Source: Glandiceps talaboti
Taxonomy: Eukaryota > Hemichordata > Enteropneusta > Spengelidae
DNA length: 64,000 nt
Assembly (NCBI RefSeq): GCF_964340395.1
Contig: NC_135551.1
Location: 23,531,003-23,595,002, forward strand
Direction of reading: 5' to 3'
Of this stretch, positions 27,218 to 39,477 are shown in pieces. The notes below the pieces were generated by a model. The model saw nothing but the letters and a program-made list of their open reading frames with translations, was not told the origin of the DNA and did no database searches. Both the position numbers and the translations under genes were made by a program. Position 1 is the first letter of the stretch. Each line of letters begins with the position of its first letter.

Positions 27218-27515
27218 TCATGTAGTGTTCTGTTTGATGCAACGACACAGAAGCCAATATGAAATTGCACAAACACACTATATATTAAGATAGCCAGACG
27301 GAAATGTCTTGCTACATTTTTAATGAAATAAACTATTTAAATATTCTGCAACTAGACGTAGGCACGTACGCTGGCGCCATTGTTTTGACGTCTGCATGTT
27401 AATTCATTTCATTTAGAAAACATGTAGCAAATGAAACTGCATTCACTCAATCTTGCTATTTAAGAAGCGTGTACAATGTGTAAACATCTGCAAACAGAAC
27501 CAGTGAACACTAACA
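27218..27515. repeat. Foldback (MITE-like) repeat, copy 4
   Basis: Landmarks are CTGTTTGATGCAACGAC, GTCTTGCTACATTTTTAATG, AAACTATTTAAAT, CTGCAACTAGACG, GGCGCCATTG, GACGTCTGCATG, CATGTAGCAAATGAAACTGC and ACTCAATCTTGCTATT. The left block CTTGCTACAT and the right block ATGTAGCAAA are inverted. Boundaries are approximate. Confidence 0.68.
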
Positions 27516-28150
27516 TGAAACGGATGGTAAGTGTAGGTCTCACCTATACTAACAACATATACAAACTTGCACTCAACTCGATTGAGGTGAAAGCAAGGTG
27601 CCCCATAGACGGATGGTAAGTGTATATAACTTTATAGAGACGTTCAACAGGTTACTATTTCCCCCCATTTTTCCACTTATGGGTGGGGCTAGATTAAATC
27701 GTGTATAACATAGTACTTTTTAGTCTTAGTCATATGTTCATATTCCGATTATTCAGTTTGCAATTCAAATACAAACTGACATAAGGAGTCATACTAAGAC
27801 CCCTTAGTACGATATTGAATGGTATATAAAGGCATGGAGACATGGCTTATTTGTTCGATTCTTATCTAACATCTTCTATACTCAGTAATGGCCATATTTT
27901 ACTACTTAAATGTAAAAATGTATTTTGATTTGTGATGATTAATATTAGAATTGCTACTTTGTGTAATTTATGTAACGACAACTCTTATATGTTGTACTAA
28001 TGATAAAAGTGCAGTAACCCTTAATAGTATATTTCACTATGCTGCACATCTCCACGTCCAGGAAAACACCCCCGATCAATGACCTTATTTGGCGTATGAC
28101 AGCAGACATGGAAATACTTATCATCTGGTAGATTGTGATCTTAAATTCAA

Positions 28151-28270
<120 letters not shown>

Positions 28271-30311
28271 ATTTAATGCGTTTACAGGATTGGATAGCGA
28301 AAAAATCAAATCTAACAAAAATACATGTATACATGTTCAAAACATGGTTTTACTAAAACGGCATTGAGTAGTTAAAGAATAGAGCAACTGAAAAGATGAC
28401 GGTCATATTGAGCATCTAAATATAGTTTTCAAAGTGGACGTCATCAGGGTGGCTATAGTAGTTACTCTAAATTACATTCACTATATCATCATTTAAACTG
28501 ATAAGGCATGGACATACATCAACGTTATTTGTAGACTGAAGTAATATGTTGGTCATAACCCTTTATTTATTACCCCTACCTGCAAAGCAAAAAATTGAGA
28601 AAATCAACGTGACAATGTAGTCTGCCATAAGAGAAAACAAGGGCAACCAAGAAGATGGCAACTTCAATTACAAGATAAAAAAATAGGTTATTATATTAAA
28701 CTAGCCTCATTCCTTAATTATAATTTCAGGTTGTCAATTATAACTTAATTACGTCGGCATATATGCCGTGGGTAACTATAATTAATTAAAAAGGTCACCT
28801 TATACTTAACACACGTGACTAATCATAATTACATCAGTAAATGAATTATTTTCATATTCTAAAGGTAACTATGTACATACGATGATCAACAATGACTTTA
28901 TTGGATTTATTAAACGTGAAAATTTTCGTCCTGTTCAACCCAGTTGTCATAGATACCGTTTATGCTATTGACATACCAAGTACGCTTGGCATAACAATGC
29001 CCTCATATATACTTCAGGTATACTTCAAGGTCATAGCTGGCCGATGACGCCAAAACTGTTGTCACTGAAATCTATATTACACAATGACTAACTTTATTGT
29101 CGGGACATTGGTAATGTCATGCATGCCGAATGATTGTAATTTATGAAATATTTCCAAAGCCCATTTAATCATTGTGTAAGGTTTCCAGACTTGTCATACA
29201 TATTTCATATTGCTAGGTTAAAAATGATGAAAAGGGGATTCCTTATAGAAACATTATAGGTGTATGTATTTACAAAATTCTTGTTTTTATCAGCGCGGAT
29301 CAAATGCAATAGTGTATCAAAGAAGGATATGTTTCTCAACAAATGGGCAAACTACTGCGTATGAAAGTTGAGAGTTTAATTTTTTGGGGTAGAGTGTCTT
29401 GTATTTAGGAAATAGTGATACAATGGTGGATGAGAAACATCAATTACAAAGCTGCTTAAGGCATTTCCATCTTTCTCTAAATAAAACCTCTCATCAATTT
29501 GACCCCCCTCCTCCCCTCTCCTTCTCAAATCACCTTGTACTCCCAAGCATCACGTACATCTACATCTAACGCCTCCATGAGCGTTGCTGTAGTTACGGTG
29601 AAGCAGATTAAAACCCGATGGACAGAATGAAAAATGCTTTATATGTTCTCCGTCTTAGTCTAATCGTCTGTAGTAGATAATGACTGTAATACACAATTCA
29701 CCTTAAAAGCCGTGTCAAAAATAAAATAGTGCATAGCAAATGGAAATTTGTCATCAAATCTAGCCTCAGTGTATCGAAGGAATCATCTGGTAATGTTCAA
29801 AATCCAATTTCCACTCCGTGAACCTGTCTACCTAACTGAACCTTACTCATCAAATGACTTTTTAGCCTGGGGACAGAATGAAACACACGATAACATCTTA
29901 ACGTACGTACTGAATGCGGAATTTTCTAAGAAATATACCTACGTGTTCAGGACTACAACATACGTTTTAAGTCATGCATTATTAAAATTGATATCAATTA
30001 ACAATGATAAAAATGTAATTTGAAGTCATGGAGGTAGTCCCCAAGGTGCACCTGTTATGAAATGTCAAGAGTTCGATCTACATAATTTATTCCATATTGC
30101 GCAGCAACCTTGTAGACCAGATCTTAAAAAGAAGTCATCACTTGAAACTTAAACGCCTATGCGAGTGAACAGACGAGAACACCCTGGAGGGGGGTGGGAG
30201 AGCATTTCAAGTGGAAAAGGACAGAGTAATTAAACTTGAGGTATATTTTCATTTTAGGGATTTTTCATTCCTACTTTATTTAAATCCATTAACATGAATA
30301 TATGACTTCTT

Positions 30312-30313
<2 letters not shown>

Positions 30314-30357
<44 letters not shown>

Positions 30358-30400
30358 TAAACATAAACATAAACATAACATAAAAATAACAACAAAAACA
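30314..30400. repeat. (AAC)n then (AAACAT)n tract
   Basis: About 15 ACA trinucleotides grade into AAACAT and A-rich units. Confidence 0.9.
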
Positions 30401-31672
30401 TTACAACTTTATCACTCTATGCACACTGTTTTTGTTGGTGGATATTTCTGTAAATGTACACAAAATTCAAAATCTGAAGCAAACATTTGTGCGTCGATGA
30501 AAAAAAGCAATTAAACTCATTCAATTAACATTTCTTGTGTTTGCATTTTGGTAGCATAAGTACTCATTAGATAAAATAAATCATGTATATCATGTCAAAA
30601 TATGTCATTACTCATTAGTTTTGTTCTCTTGAAATATGCATTAACTAGCTATAAGAATACTAACGAGTCTACTGAGTGTAATACTGGAATATCATACCAG
30701 TATCTGTTTATTGATCATACAGTAGGGATTATTTTAATGCTTTTTCTTTAATACTAATAATACATTTGATATTGTCTTGAGACGAAATGTTTAGGGGAAT
30801 TCCTTTTTTTAAATATAAAAAATGGTCAACATTTCGTCAATATTTTGACATGTAAGAAAATAATTGTCTTGATGTGGCAAGAAACATTGCTATGGCGAAA
30901 TCTCAGAAAGCTTGGCTGACAGATTGCGATAAAATTTGCGTATCCAGCGATAGCATAGTTAACGATTTCCCCAAGAATGCTTACTGCAGACAAAAACAAA
31001 TATAAATCATCCCAATTAAAACGGCATATATTTCACGCTACATTGCTTTCGTCATAACATGTTTTGATATATGTGCGAAGAGGAATAATTTACTATGTAA
31101 ATATTATTAGTTTTTGCTATTCTAAATAAGGTTTACAAATCATCCGATCCATTATGACGTAGCAAATTATTAACAAACAAACAAAACAATGACAATGATC
31201 GGGCCACTATACAGTGTTATTGTCTGAAACGTCTTCGGCATATATATGACTTGAGGAAGGATTTAAATCAGTCATAAGGCGGAATGTCAAAGAACTGAAT
31301 CATATGTCATCCACAAACCATGCCATGACTGATAAATGGACACCCTATAAATGTTTCAATGAAAGTTGAGGGTATGAAAAGATCTCACTTTTCCCCAGTA
31401 ATATGATCATTGAATATTTTTAAGGAAAAGAGTTTACTACCGCCCTCGCCACTGTTCGAGTATTTCTGTTTTAAATGCTGGTATGGTAGTATGTAGCCTA
31501 TGGTAAAATATCCATGAGTTTTATTACTCACAAAGGCACGTGAAGAGGCGTTCACAAGACCTCCTAGGTTAGCGAATAAAGTGACAGTGTTTATGATGGT
31601 TTGGATGTTGTGAACGGCAGCACAGTCAGGTGAGAACTCGCGTGTCATAGAGGAATACCGCCGAAACGAATC

Positions 31673-32051
31673 ATGCTGGTCACGAAGGAAGAACGGGAAA
31701 GACGTAAGAAGAAACCATGCTGCCCGAAGTCTTGTGGTCCTTACATGGTACTACACATTGTTCTCCTGGCGTACATCATTATTGGGGCTTTGGCTTTCCA
31801 TAGCCTGGAGGTTAACAACCATATTGAAAGCTTGGCAAACATAACGTCATTTCGGGAGCGCATTACAGACGATCTTCGAAACAACCGCTTTCTGGAAATC
31901 GACGATTGGAATGCTAAAGCCGAGGAGACGCTGCTGGAATTTGAAAGGGTGTTAGAAGAAGCTTTCCAAAATGGCGTCAAGTCTTCATTGGGCTATGGTT
32001 GGGATTTTCAATCATCAATATATTTTTGTCTTACAGTCCTAACAACAATAG
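31673..32051 (+). CDS. K2P potassium channel gene C, exon 1
   Basis: First coding exon of a K2P channel. A lysine/arginine-rich cytoplasmic N-terminus with a CC...C cluster (residues 16, 17, 21) leads to M1 (about 24-45), the cap helices, and a pore helix (WDFQSSIYFCLTVLTTIG) that reaches the donor GTAGAG inside the first filter glycine (residue 127). A sequon NIT lies at 56-58 in the first cap helix, matching NIT in gene D. The cap contains no cysteine: the position holding Cys82 in B and Cys104 in D aligns with Arg72 here. The open frame runs through the donor for 34 more codons without K2P similarity, so the exon ends at 32051. 379 + 830 nt give 402 residues. Confidence 0.94.
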
Positions 32052-34794
32052 GTAGAGTACCTTCTTTGTTTACACACTGCCCGCATAAACTAACTTACTT
32101 GCAACAGTTTACACAAATTAAAAATATCACAGTTGTTCAAATTCCACTGTAACACCATCCACGATGTATAGTCTTTTTAAAGTTGCATTTTCGTTGAAAT
32201 GTGTTATTGAATTGATCTAAGCTCCCACTGCAATTAAGCGGGGCTAGTATAAGCGCTGGATGCTATATCTTGAAATAGGCATATTCTTTTGTTGATATAC
32301 ACACTAGGCATCGCCCAGCATTTTCATTGTATTAATAATTTCACAGTTCATATTCTAACCATTCATTTACAATAAGTTGAACACATTTGAAAATATCAAA
32401 AACAAGGCGTTCCTTCAGTATTTGATAAGAGAAAGCATGACAATAAAGACGCAAGTAGTAATACACCTTTATATTGAAGCTTGTGTATTGCGCAATTTGC
32501 AGTTATGAGTTTCATTCACAGATCGACATGTTGACTGTTGTAGATAGAATAACGTATGGAATACGTGGCCATATAAAAGAATAAACCAAGAATGAAGTTA
32601 CGATCAGTAATTGAAAGAATTGTAATTTCACATAATATAGAAAAAAAACGAATTCATATTTTTATATTTTAATTATTAAAATCTGTGTTTTTCTTATGTA
32701 AACATCCAACAATGTGTACTGTTGGATTGATAAGAATTATCACTATAAAGTTCAGTTTTAATTGTAAGAAAAAACAACAACTAAAAAGGCATGATCGTGC
32801 TAGACAAACGTATGTATATAACTCCTGTCAAGTTTCAACCGTCGATCACCATATACACGTTATTAGATCCTCCATCGCATTCAGATTTCAACGTCAAAAT
32901 TTCCATTTTCTCGAAATTCTGTAAACATGCCCTTCATGTAGAAAGTTTGTATAGTTACACAGTCATCTGACATGTGTATCTATGCCAATAATAAATATAA
33001 ATAGACACATGTCATATTTCAGCGAAATACAGGGGCTGATGCTGAAATACGGGGGCTGATTTTTGTCAAAGGTGTAACGACTTGAAAGTGCCAGTTTCAT
33101 GCATCATCATGATGTTTGGTTAATTTGTGTATTTGTCTGTTGGTTCGTGATTTACAACTGTATATACGAATTCACCTGTTATTTCTTTACACCAGTAAGT
33201 GTAAAAACCAATGCAATCCAAAACAAAACACTTCATAAATAACGTCGTTGAAAATCAGGACGACTACCTGGCATTGTGCCATCACAGTTAATTACATCCC
33301 ACTGGCACTGCAGAAACACAAAAAAAACACAGATGTCTCTTCTCTACTATTATTATCGAAATGACAATAAGGAGTGCGTTGATTAGGGACATTTAATGAT
33401 TATCAGTATGTATCCCATGTACACTCGGAAATACTACAATAATCTACACAGAGACATAACATAAATGAAACGATTTTATTACTATTTACTAAACTAACGA
33501 AGAAATCGTTGAAAGAAAGCGTTAATAGGCTAGGTGTCTGATTACAACCCTTATCGAGGATAAGACAAGACAAGCAATTACAATTTCCTTTTTTCGATTA
33601 TATTAATGTATACAAATATAATGACAGTGTTGCCATAGAAACAAATAGCTACAGTGCAAATGCAATCTACATGTTTTACATTTTGTGTTCGTGTAAAAAA
33701 AAACATTCTAACTTGCAAGGTGTCAATCATGACGTCATTCTACTTTGCTGAGACTCATCTTTGTTTGAACTGATCAATAAGTTAGATAGACGAATTATTA
33801 GTGACATGTTGATTGACAACTTCCTGATTCATTGATGACGTAATTTCTGGTCTATAGGGAATTGCTAATGTTTTAGTTTACATCATATTTAAGGTATTGC
33901 GACAAGTTATTAATGCTTTCCGGCATGGCGATAAAGATTAGCTTCCTGTACGTTTTGTAGATAACGATAATGTGGGTATACTTTCCATTCTACAATTTTA
34001 CTGGCCAGAACAATTTAGCACTTTGTTTTTGCGATATCTAGTATTTGTTTCTGAACAATTAATCGACTCTAACTTTCTTTTAAGTAATGACCAGTTAATG
34101 TGTTAAGAATGAGATAGTAACTAAGCAATTCACGCATGCGTAAGATCTGGCAAGGTTTCGTGATTACTTTAATTATAATGTTACCCTCAATTCTTTAGCT
34201 CGTTATTTTTCTTTCTCATTGCGAATAACAACTCATTTAAATACATGGATCCGCAGGTTGAGTAAGATTGTTTATTGAGCAGATTTCTCAGTTAAGACTG
34301 TTTCGATTGTTTTCCTTTAAAAATGACGTTTTGAAATACATGGTGATAATATAGTTCTGTCGTAGTCTCTTGTTCAAAATGTTCAATGGAATTGCAATGT
34401 TTAATTTAACACACGTTTTCACCATTTCACCAATGTTTTGAAAACGAGCCAGATCCCCGAATAATTTGTAGTCGCTCAGGGATTCAGTCCTGTAAACAGC
34501 AAACAAGCTTGCATCAGATATATTTATGTTGTGAAAATAGTTTCAGATAACGTCTCGGATATTTGCCTGGAGCCTATGCTGCATGCTCGATCCCTTCTAC
34601 AGTGCGATTTCTAAGTTGACGTGAAATAAGTAATTCGATAAACGTGAATACTGGCGTTTCACAAATAGGGGGATATGCGCTTTGCGCACATTTGTCATGG
34701 ATTTGGGAGGGGATCACTGGCGTGCAAATTAGTATTTGTATGGTAGTATTCGGTTTTCATTCTTTACAAATGTGGCGTCAATGTCAAGATTTTA

Positions 34795-34961
34795 TTTGAC
34801 CGTCGATTTTTCAATTGTTTATCATGATGCTTACCACAAAATGAATAACATTGTAACCCTTCTTAGGATTTGATTTGACCGTCGATTTTTCACTTGTTTA
34901 TTATTATGCTTACCACAAAATGAATAACATTGTACAAAATGAATAACATTATAACCCTTCT
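34795..34961. repeat. 79-bp tandem duplication with a nested repeat
   Basis: A block beginning TTTGACCGTCGATTTTTCA is repeated 79 bp downstream with few changes. The second copy carries an extra internal duplication of ACAAAATGAATAACATT. Confidence 0.88.
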
Positions 34962-36789
34962 TAAACCAAAATGTACGTCTTGCAATTGGAACTAAACAAT
35001 GTTAATTCCGCTGTAACTCAGTTCAGCTAAAATAAATGAAAAAGGTCAAAATGATATTTAAAAAAATTAAGCCATGATTTTAGAATCCAATGTAATATGG
35101 CTGCCGAACTGTCTTTACTCCCTGTGGAAAGACACATTTTCCTTAAAAACAAGACGGTGAACACCCACATTTCTTTGAACATTTCTAACGGAAAGGGAAT
35201 ATTTTTCGAGAGATCTAGGATTTAAGAAGTTTAGTTTTCAGGGGAATGTCTCCCATTAGTATGTGCTACCTTAAAGGTACAAAAGCGTTAGAAAGTACTG
35301 TGGTGTTGATTTATTAATCTTCTAAGTATAGGTGAATATAATAAAACTGCTTGTAAGAAGAAAAAAAACAACTACTGACTTTACTTGTGAGAAGCCTTCA
35401 TGATGCAATGATTGATAACAACATTTTACTGGCTAATTCGCTGAACAAAATGACTAGGTACTACCATTAATGTGATTGGACCATGTACGCTTGAATAGAG
35501 AACTAATCCTGGAAACTATAAGGATAGATGAAGGAATATCCATCCAGATGATTGAGTCCATCCATCGATGAATCATCCTATGACATAAGCATTCCACACC
35601 CAACTTAACATCCCCCTAGAGGTCACAAGATGGAAGGCTATCTTAATAATAGTTGGAATTCACCTGTCTTAGTCACGTCCCAGGAGGACAAATAATTTTT
35701 CTAATGTCTTATCAGTCCATGGCCTTTCTATTTCTATATATCAAACGTCATTATCGCAATTTGCCGAGAGTCAGGGCCATTTTTGTGAGATTTATATCAC
35801 TTATCAGATAAAGTTCACAAATGTGTGTATTTTACTAATTGTCTTTGGCATTAAGCGTCCATTAATGTATTTAAAATAAACGTGCTGGGTGAAGATTTTT
35901 ATTCAAATGTGAATTCTCGCCATTTCTTCAGTTCTGTGCGACTGAATGTGTACCAGTGCAAGTACTCTACGGCTAAATTTTACTTCTATTTTATCACTGA
36001 AATATTTAAGAGGGAAACATTTTCTTACTTATAAGTTTGCTTACTTAGACTAGAATAAAAATAACATAATATCGTAGACTGACAACCACGATATTGTTCT
36101 TTGTATCGAACTCACACACAATTCTTCAAGTTCGGACCTCCCTATCAGCGTGAATTCTATGCTGTTGGACTGATCTGTGTTCATTCAATAATTTTTTAGA
36201 TTGTGTTTATTGTGGTTTGTATATAGAGTCACGTAACTCCCTCACAGCCTATAGGCTCGCATCAGCCGAACAAAGCATGTATTTGAACAGAATATAAATC
36301 TGAAATAATTACAAAAGGTTCACTATTAACGACGACAACTTCAGCAGTACTGCACTTGCCTCTTTTAAGGGATAATTACGCCTGTGTACTAACAAGTAAA
36401 ATAGTTTATGTTCCACTTAGAACAACTATTGACGACACGTTTGGGTGATACCATGGCTGTTGATAATGTCTAACATTCCAGGGACTTTGTTTACGTGAAT
36501 TATTCATTATATGTTATAAATTCAATATGCGCATATATTTAATGTAACATGTTTTAGTCTTGGACAGCCTGCAGATACTTTACAGTTCGATGACTTTTAT
36601 TCTAATTGACAATTCGTTCCCTTGTCTCATGTGTGTTGGTTTAAGCTGCTGACAACAACTGAGCCCATCGTTGGGTGTTTACACTTAGGTATCGTTCTTA
36701 AAAATCTATAATCAATTACGAAGCTAGGTATCTGTTTACAGCGATAGAGTCTCCATTCAGCTTTACAAATTGCTAGGATTTTCATCCAT

Positions 36790-36791
<2 letters not shown>

Positions 36792-36836
<45 letters not shown>

Positions 36837-36869
36837 TACATACATACATACATACATACATACATACAA
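36792..36869. repeat. (AC)n then (ATAC)n
   Basis: About 20 AC dinucleotides followed by about nine ATAC units. Confidence 0.93.
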
Positions 36870-36973
36870 TGATACATACACGGACACAAACACGCATATT
36901 ATGCATACACACATAAATTATATATGCAGTCATAATGTGCATAATTAACTCTATATCACTATATAACTATATC

Positions 36974-36975
<2 letters not shown>

Positions 36976-37022
<47 letters not shown>
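36976..37022. repeat. (TA)n microsatellite
   Basis: About 23 TA dinucleotides. Confidence 0.93.
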
Positions 37023-37025
<3 letters not shown>

Positions 37026-37509
37026 TACACTAAATATAGAATATGTCTTCACTGTGTGCAAAATGTTCAATTCTCTGTAGTCTGCATATAAACTTTCATA
37101 AAAATCTTTAACGATAATTTGTCATTGAAAATGAACGTATGTCTAAGTAAGACACTACATACGTCATCTCTTTATATAAATATTGAAATCCATAAGTCTA
37201 ACAAGAACAAATCTTTCATACATGTAATACCATTATCGCAGCATTGATTTCCTGAAAGAATACAATCTGCTCACTGATACTTAAAGAACAGCTGTTGCTG
37301 TAAGATTACAATACTATGAAAAAGAATTATTCAAATCTATAGAAACTTATAACAAGCTAAATAATGCATGACATAAATAAACTGATAAAACTGCACCACA
37401 GTGATCTGTGTTAGTTCCACTGTAGCCATTTACTATTCATAAGGGTCACCCCAACCCTTTCCATTCTAATTTCGGTTTCTTTCTAAGTTCTATATACAAT
37501 TACAATGGA

Positions 37510-37856
37510 ACGCGTATCACAAGTCATGATGGGCAAATGGTTGCAGGTTGCGGGTTCGGGCCCCGTTTGTTTCGGAGTGGCTAAAGTCCTTGGGCAAGAT
37601 TTGAACCACGACTGTACCTCGGTCAACCCAGCTGTATAATTGGAGACCTAGTAGGATAGAGGTTGCAATGTGAATGCTTTAATCATATGCGCTTATGAAG
37701 GCTGCAATGGATTGTATGCTCCCCTGGGAGTTGAGGAAGTATAAAGGGCCGTTGTGCCGATATGATCCGAGCCAGGGGTAATTTGTGTAAACCACTTTGA
37801 GCACAGAGTGGGAAAGCACTATATAAAAAATAACATTATTATTTCTCATTATTAAA
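37510..37856 (+). mobile_element. tRNA-derived SINE relic
   Basis: The 5' part has a B-box-like GGGTTCGGGCCCC, as in tRNA-derived RNA polymerase III promoters. It is followed by a central domain with CTTGGGCAAGATTTGAACCA and CTCGGTCAACCCAGCTGTAT, and a 3' end GAAAGCACTATATAAAAAATA with an ATT-rich tail. This layout and wording match SINEs with conserved central domains in marine invertebrates; the 3' 'GCACTATATAAA' recalls L2/CR1-type LINE tails (from general knowledge). A second copy of the central domain lies inverted at 50475-50585. The element is inside gene C's intron. Confidence 0.72.
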
Positions 37857-39427
37857 ACCCTAGGACAAAGAGATTTTACTATCGACTTTGAATAGACTTT
37901 GCATTTCATTAGAATGCAATTTCCATGGAACAATAACCATATCTTTAACACATTCTTCCCTTGAGATGTATAGTTTCATCTGTATAGCTTCTAGATATGA
38001 ATATTGTATAGGAAAGTCATCTGTCTTTTCATCCATCATTACTACCAAGGGACTGAATGAGTCTGAAGGCTGTCATTATCGAGTTCTTGCTAACACACCA
38101 GCAGGTGTTAGGTCCTAGGGTCCTAATTTTGTTTTGAGGGTAACTTTAAGTTGACATGAAATCTAATCAGTACTGAACATGAATATACTAGTACAGTGCA
38201 GTTGAAGCTGTTTCGAATCGCACAAATCTAGAGGCCTTTGTTAAAGGGCAGGGATACCTTGTGAATTCACTATGCGGAATAAAAACTAGGATGTTAAACG
38301 AGACAAAATGCGTTTGTTTCATTCACGTTCATACAAGAGTACTTCTGTCTAACATATCATATAGTCGAATGCTTGTATTGTTATACAATTACAATAACAA
38401 TGGAAAATAAATTCACGTGTTTAACGGAAGTTGTCTAACAAGTCTTATACGTCATTTCCGCCTATGTTCTGATTGCTATATGGCAAGCTTAGGTACTGAT
38501 AAATGAATGATTCAAACGTATTTTATCCAGTTTAATATACATGTTTTTTATTAAACACGTATAAACATGGTAAATTCACAAGGTTTCTCTACTCGTTTAA
38601 GTTTACAGAATATTAGCTTAAGTTAACATTGAATTAATGAGCTAGAAATTGTTTAGGTTTGAGACACGGAAGTTTGAGCATCGTGGAGCCTCTTTTGACG
38701 TCATTTTGAACCAAACGAAGGTTTTGAATTTTAAAAAATGGAAAAGTTCGATTAGGTTTTGCTCAGAGATTTGGCTATCTGGCTTAGAAAGGTTCATTAG
38801 GTCGAGTGATATAGCTAAGTCTCATACTGTCATGACAATATAGACTGGAGACTTGGCTTCCGACTTGACAGTATAGACTAATACAGTCGTGATATGCATT
38901 ATCACTTTGTAGATTCCATTACCTTCTTATCTTATCTGATCTGATCTTACACTTATGCAATTTTTTTTTCTTTCTAGTCAGATATAATTAAAGCTGATAC
39001 AAAGAAACTTAATCAACTCTTATACAGCCATATCTAATTTTGATCATCTCATTAATCAAGTAAGGAGTAATTTAATGAGTTACATTGCAAATAAGACCGG
39101 AAAGGTGTGTACTGTCATCAGAACAATAACATTCCTATCTCATCGAGGCTAATCTTACATAATATAATTAGGTAAAATAATTATTCAATATTATACTAAT
39201 GTAATATATCTTCATTCAAAACACATTTTTAATTTTCATATAAAACGTCAATAAAAGATAACCTTATTTTTTCATTTGTGATTTTGTGATGGCCCACTTT
39301 TCTGAAATATGTTTTGAGTGGTGTTGATTAAGGTGAGCTATATGCACGCCTACATTATCTTTATTAGTCAGAAGTAGGGTGTATAGAAATAAGAATATAA
39401 CATACATACATAATATAGAAGACATTA

Positions 39428-39430
<3 letters not shown>

Positions 39431-39473
<43 letters not shown>
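39431..39473. repeat. (TA)n microsatellite
   Basis: About 21 TA dinucleotides, followed by further TATA-rich sequence. Confidence 0.92.

Positions 39474-39477
<4 letters not shown>

Noticed and set aside
32052-32152. In-frame extension of gene C's first exon past 32051
   Set aside because: The sequence loses K2P similarity exactly at a GT donor placed in the filter glycine, and exon 2 restores GYG.
37510-37600. Possible tRNA gene (B-box-like GGGTTCGGGCCCC)
   Set aside because: No cloverleaf or acceptor stem; it is followed by a SINE central domain and tail.
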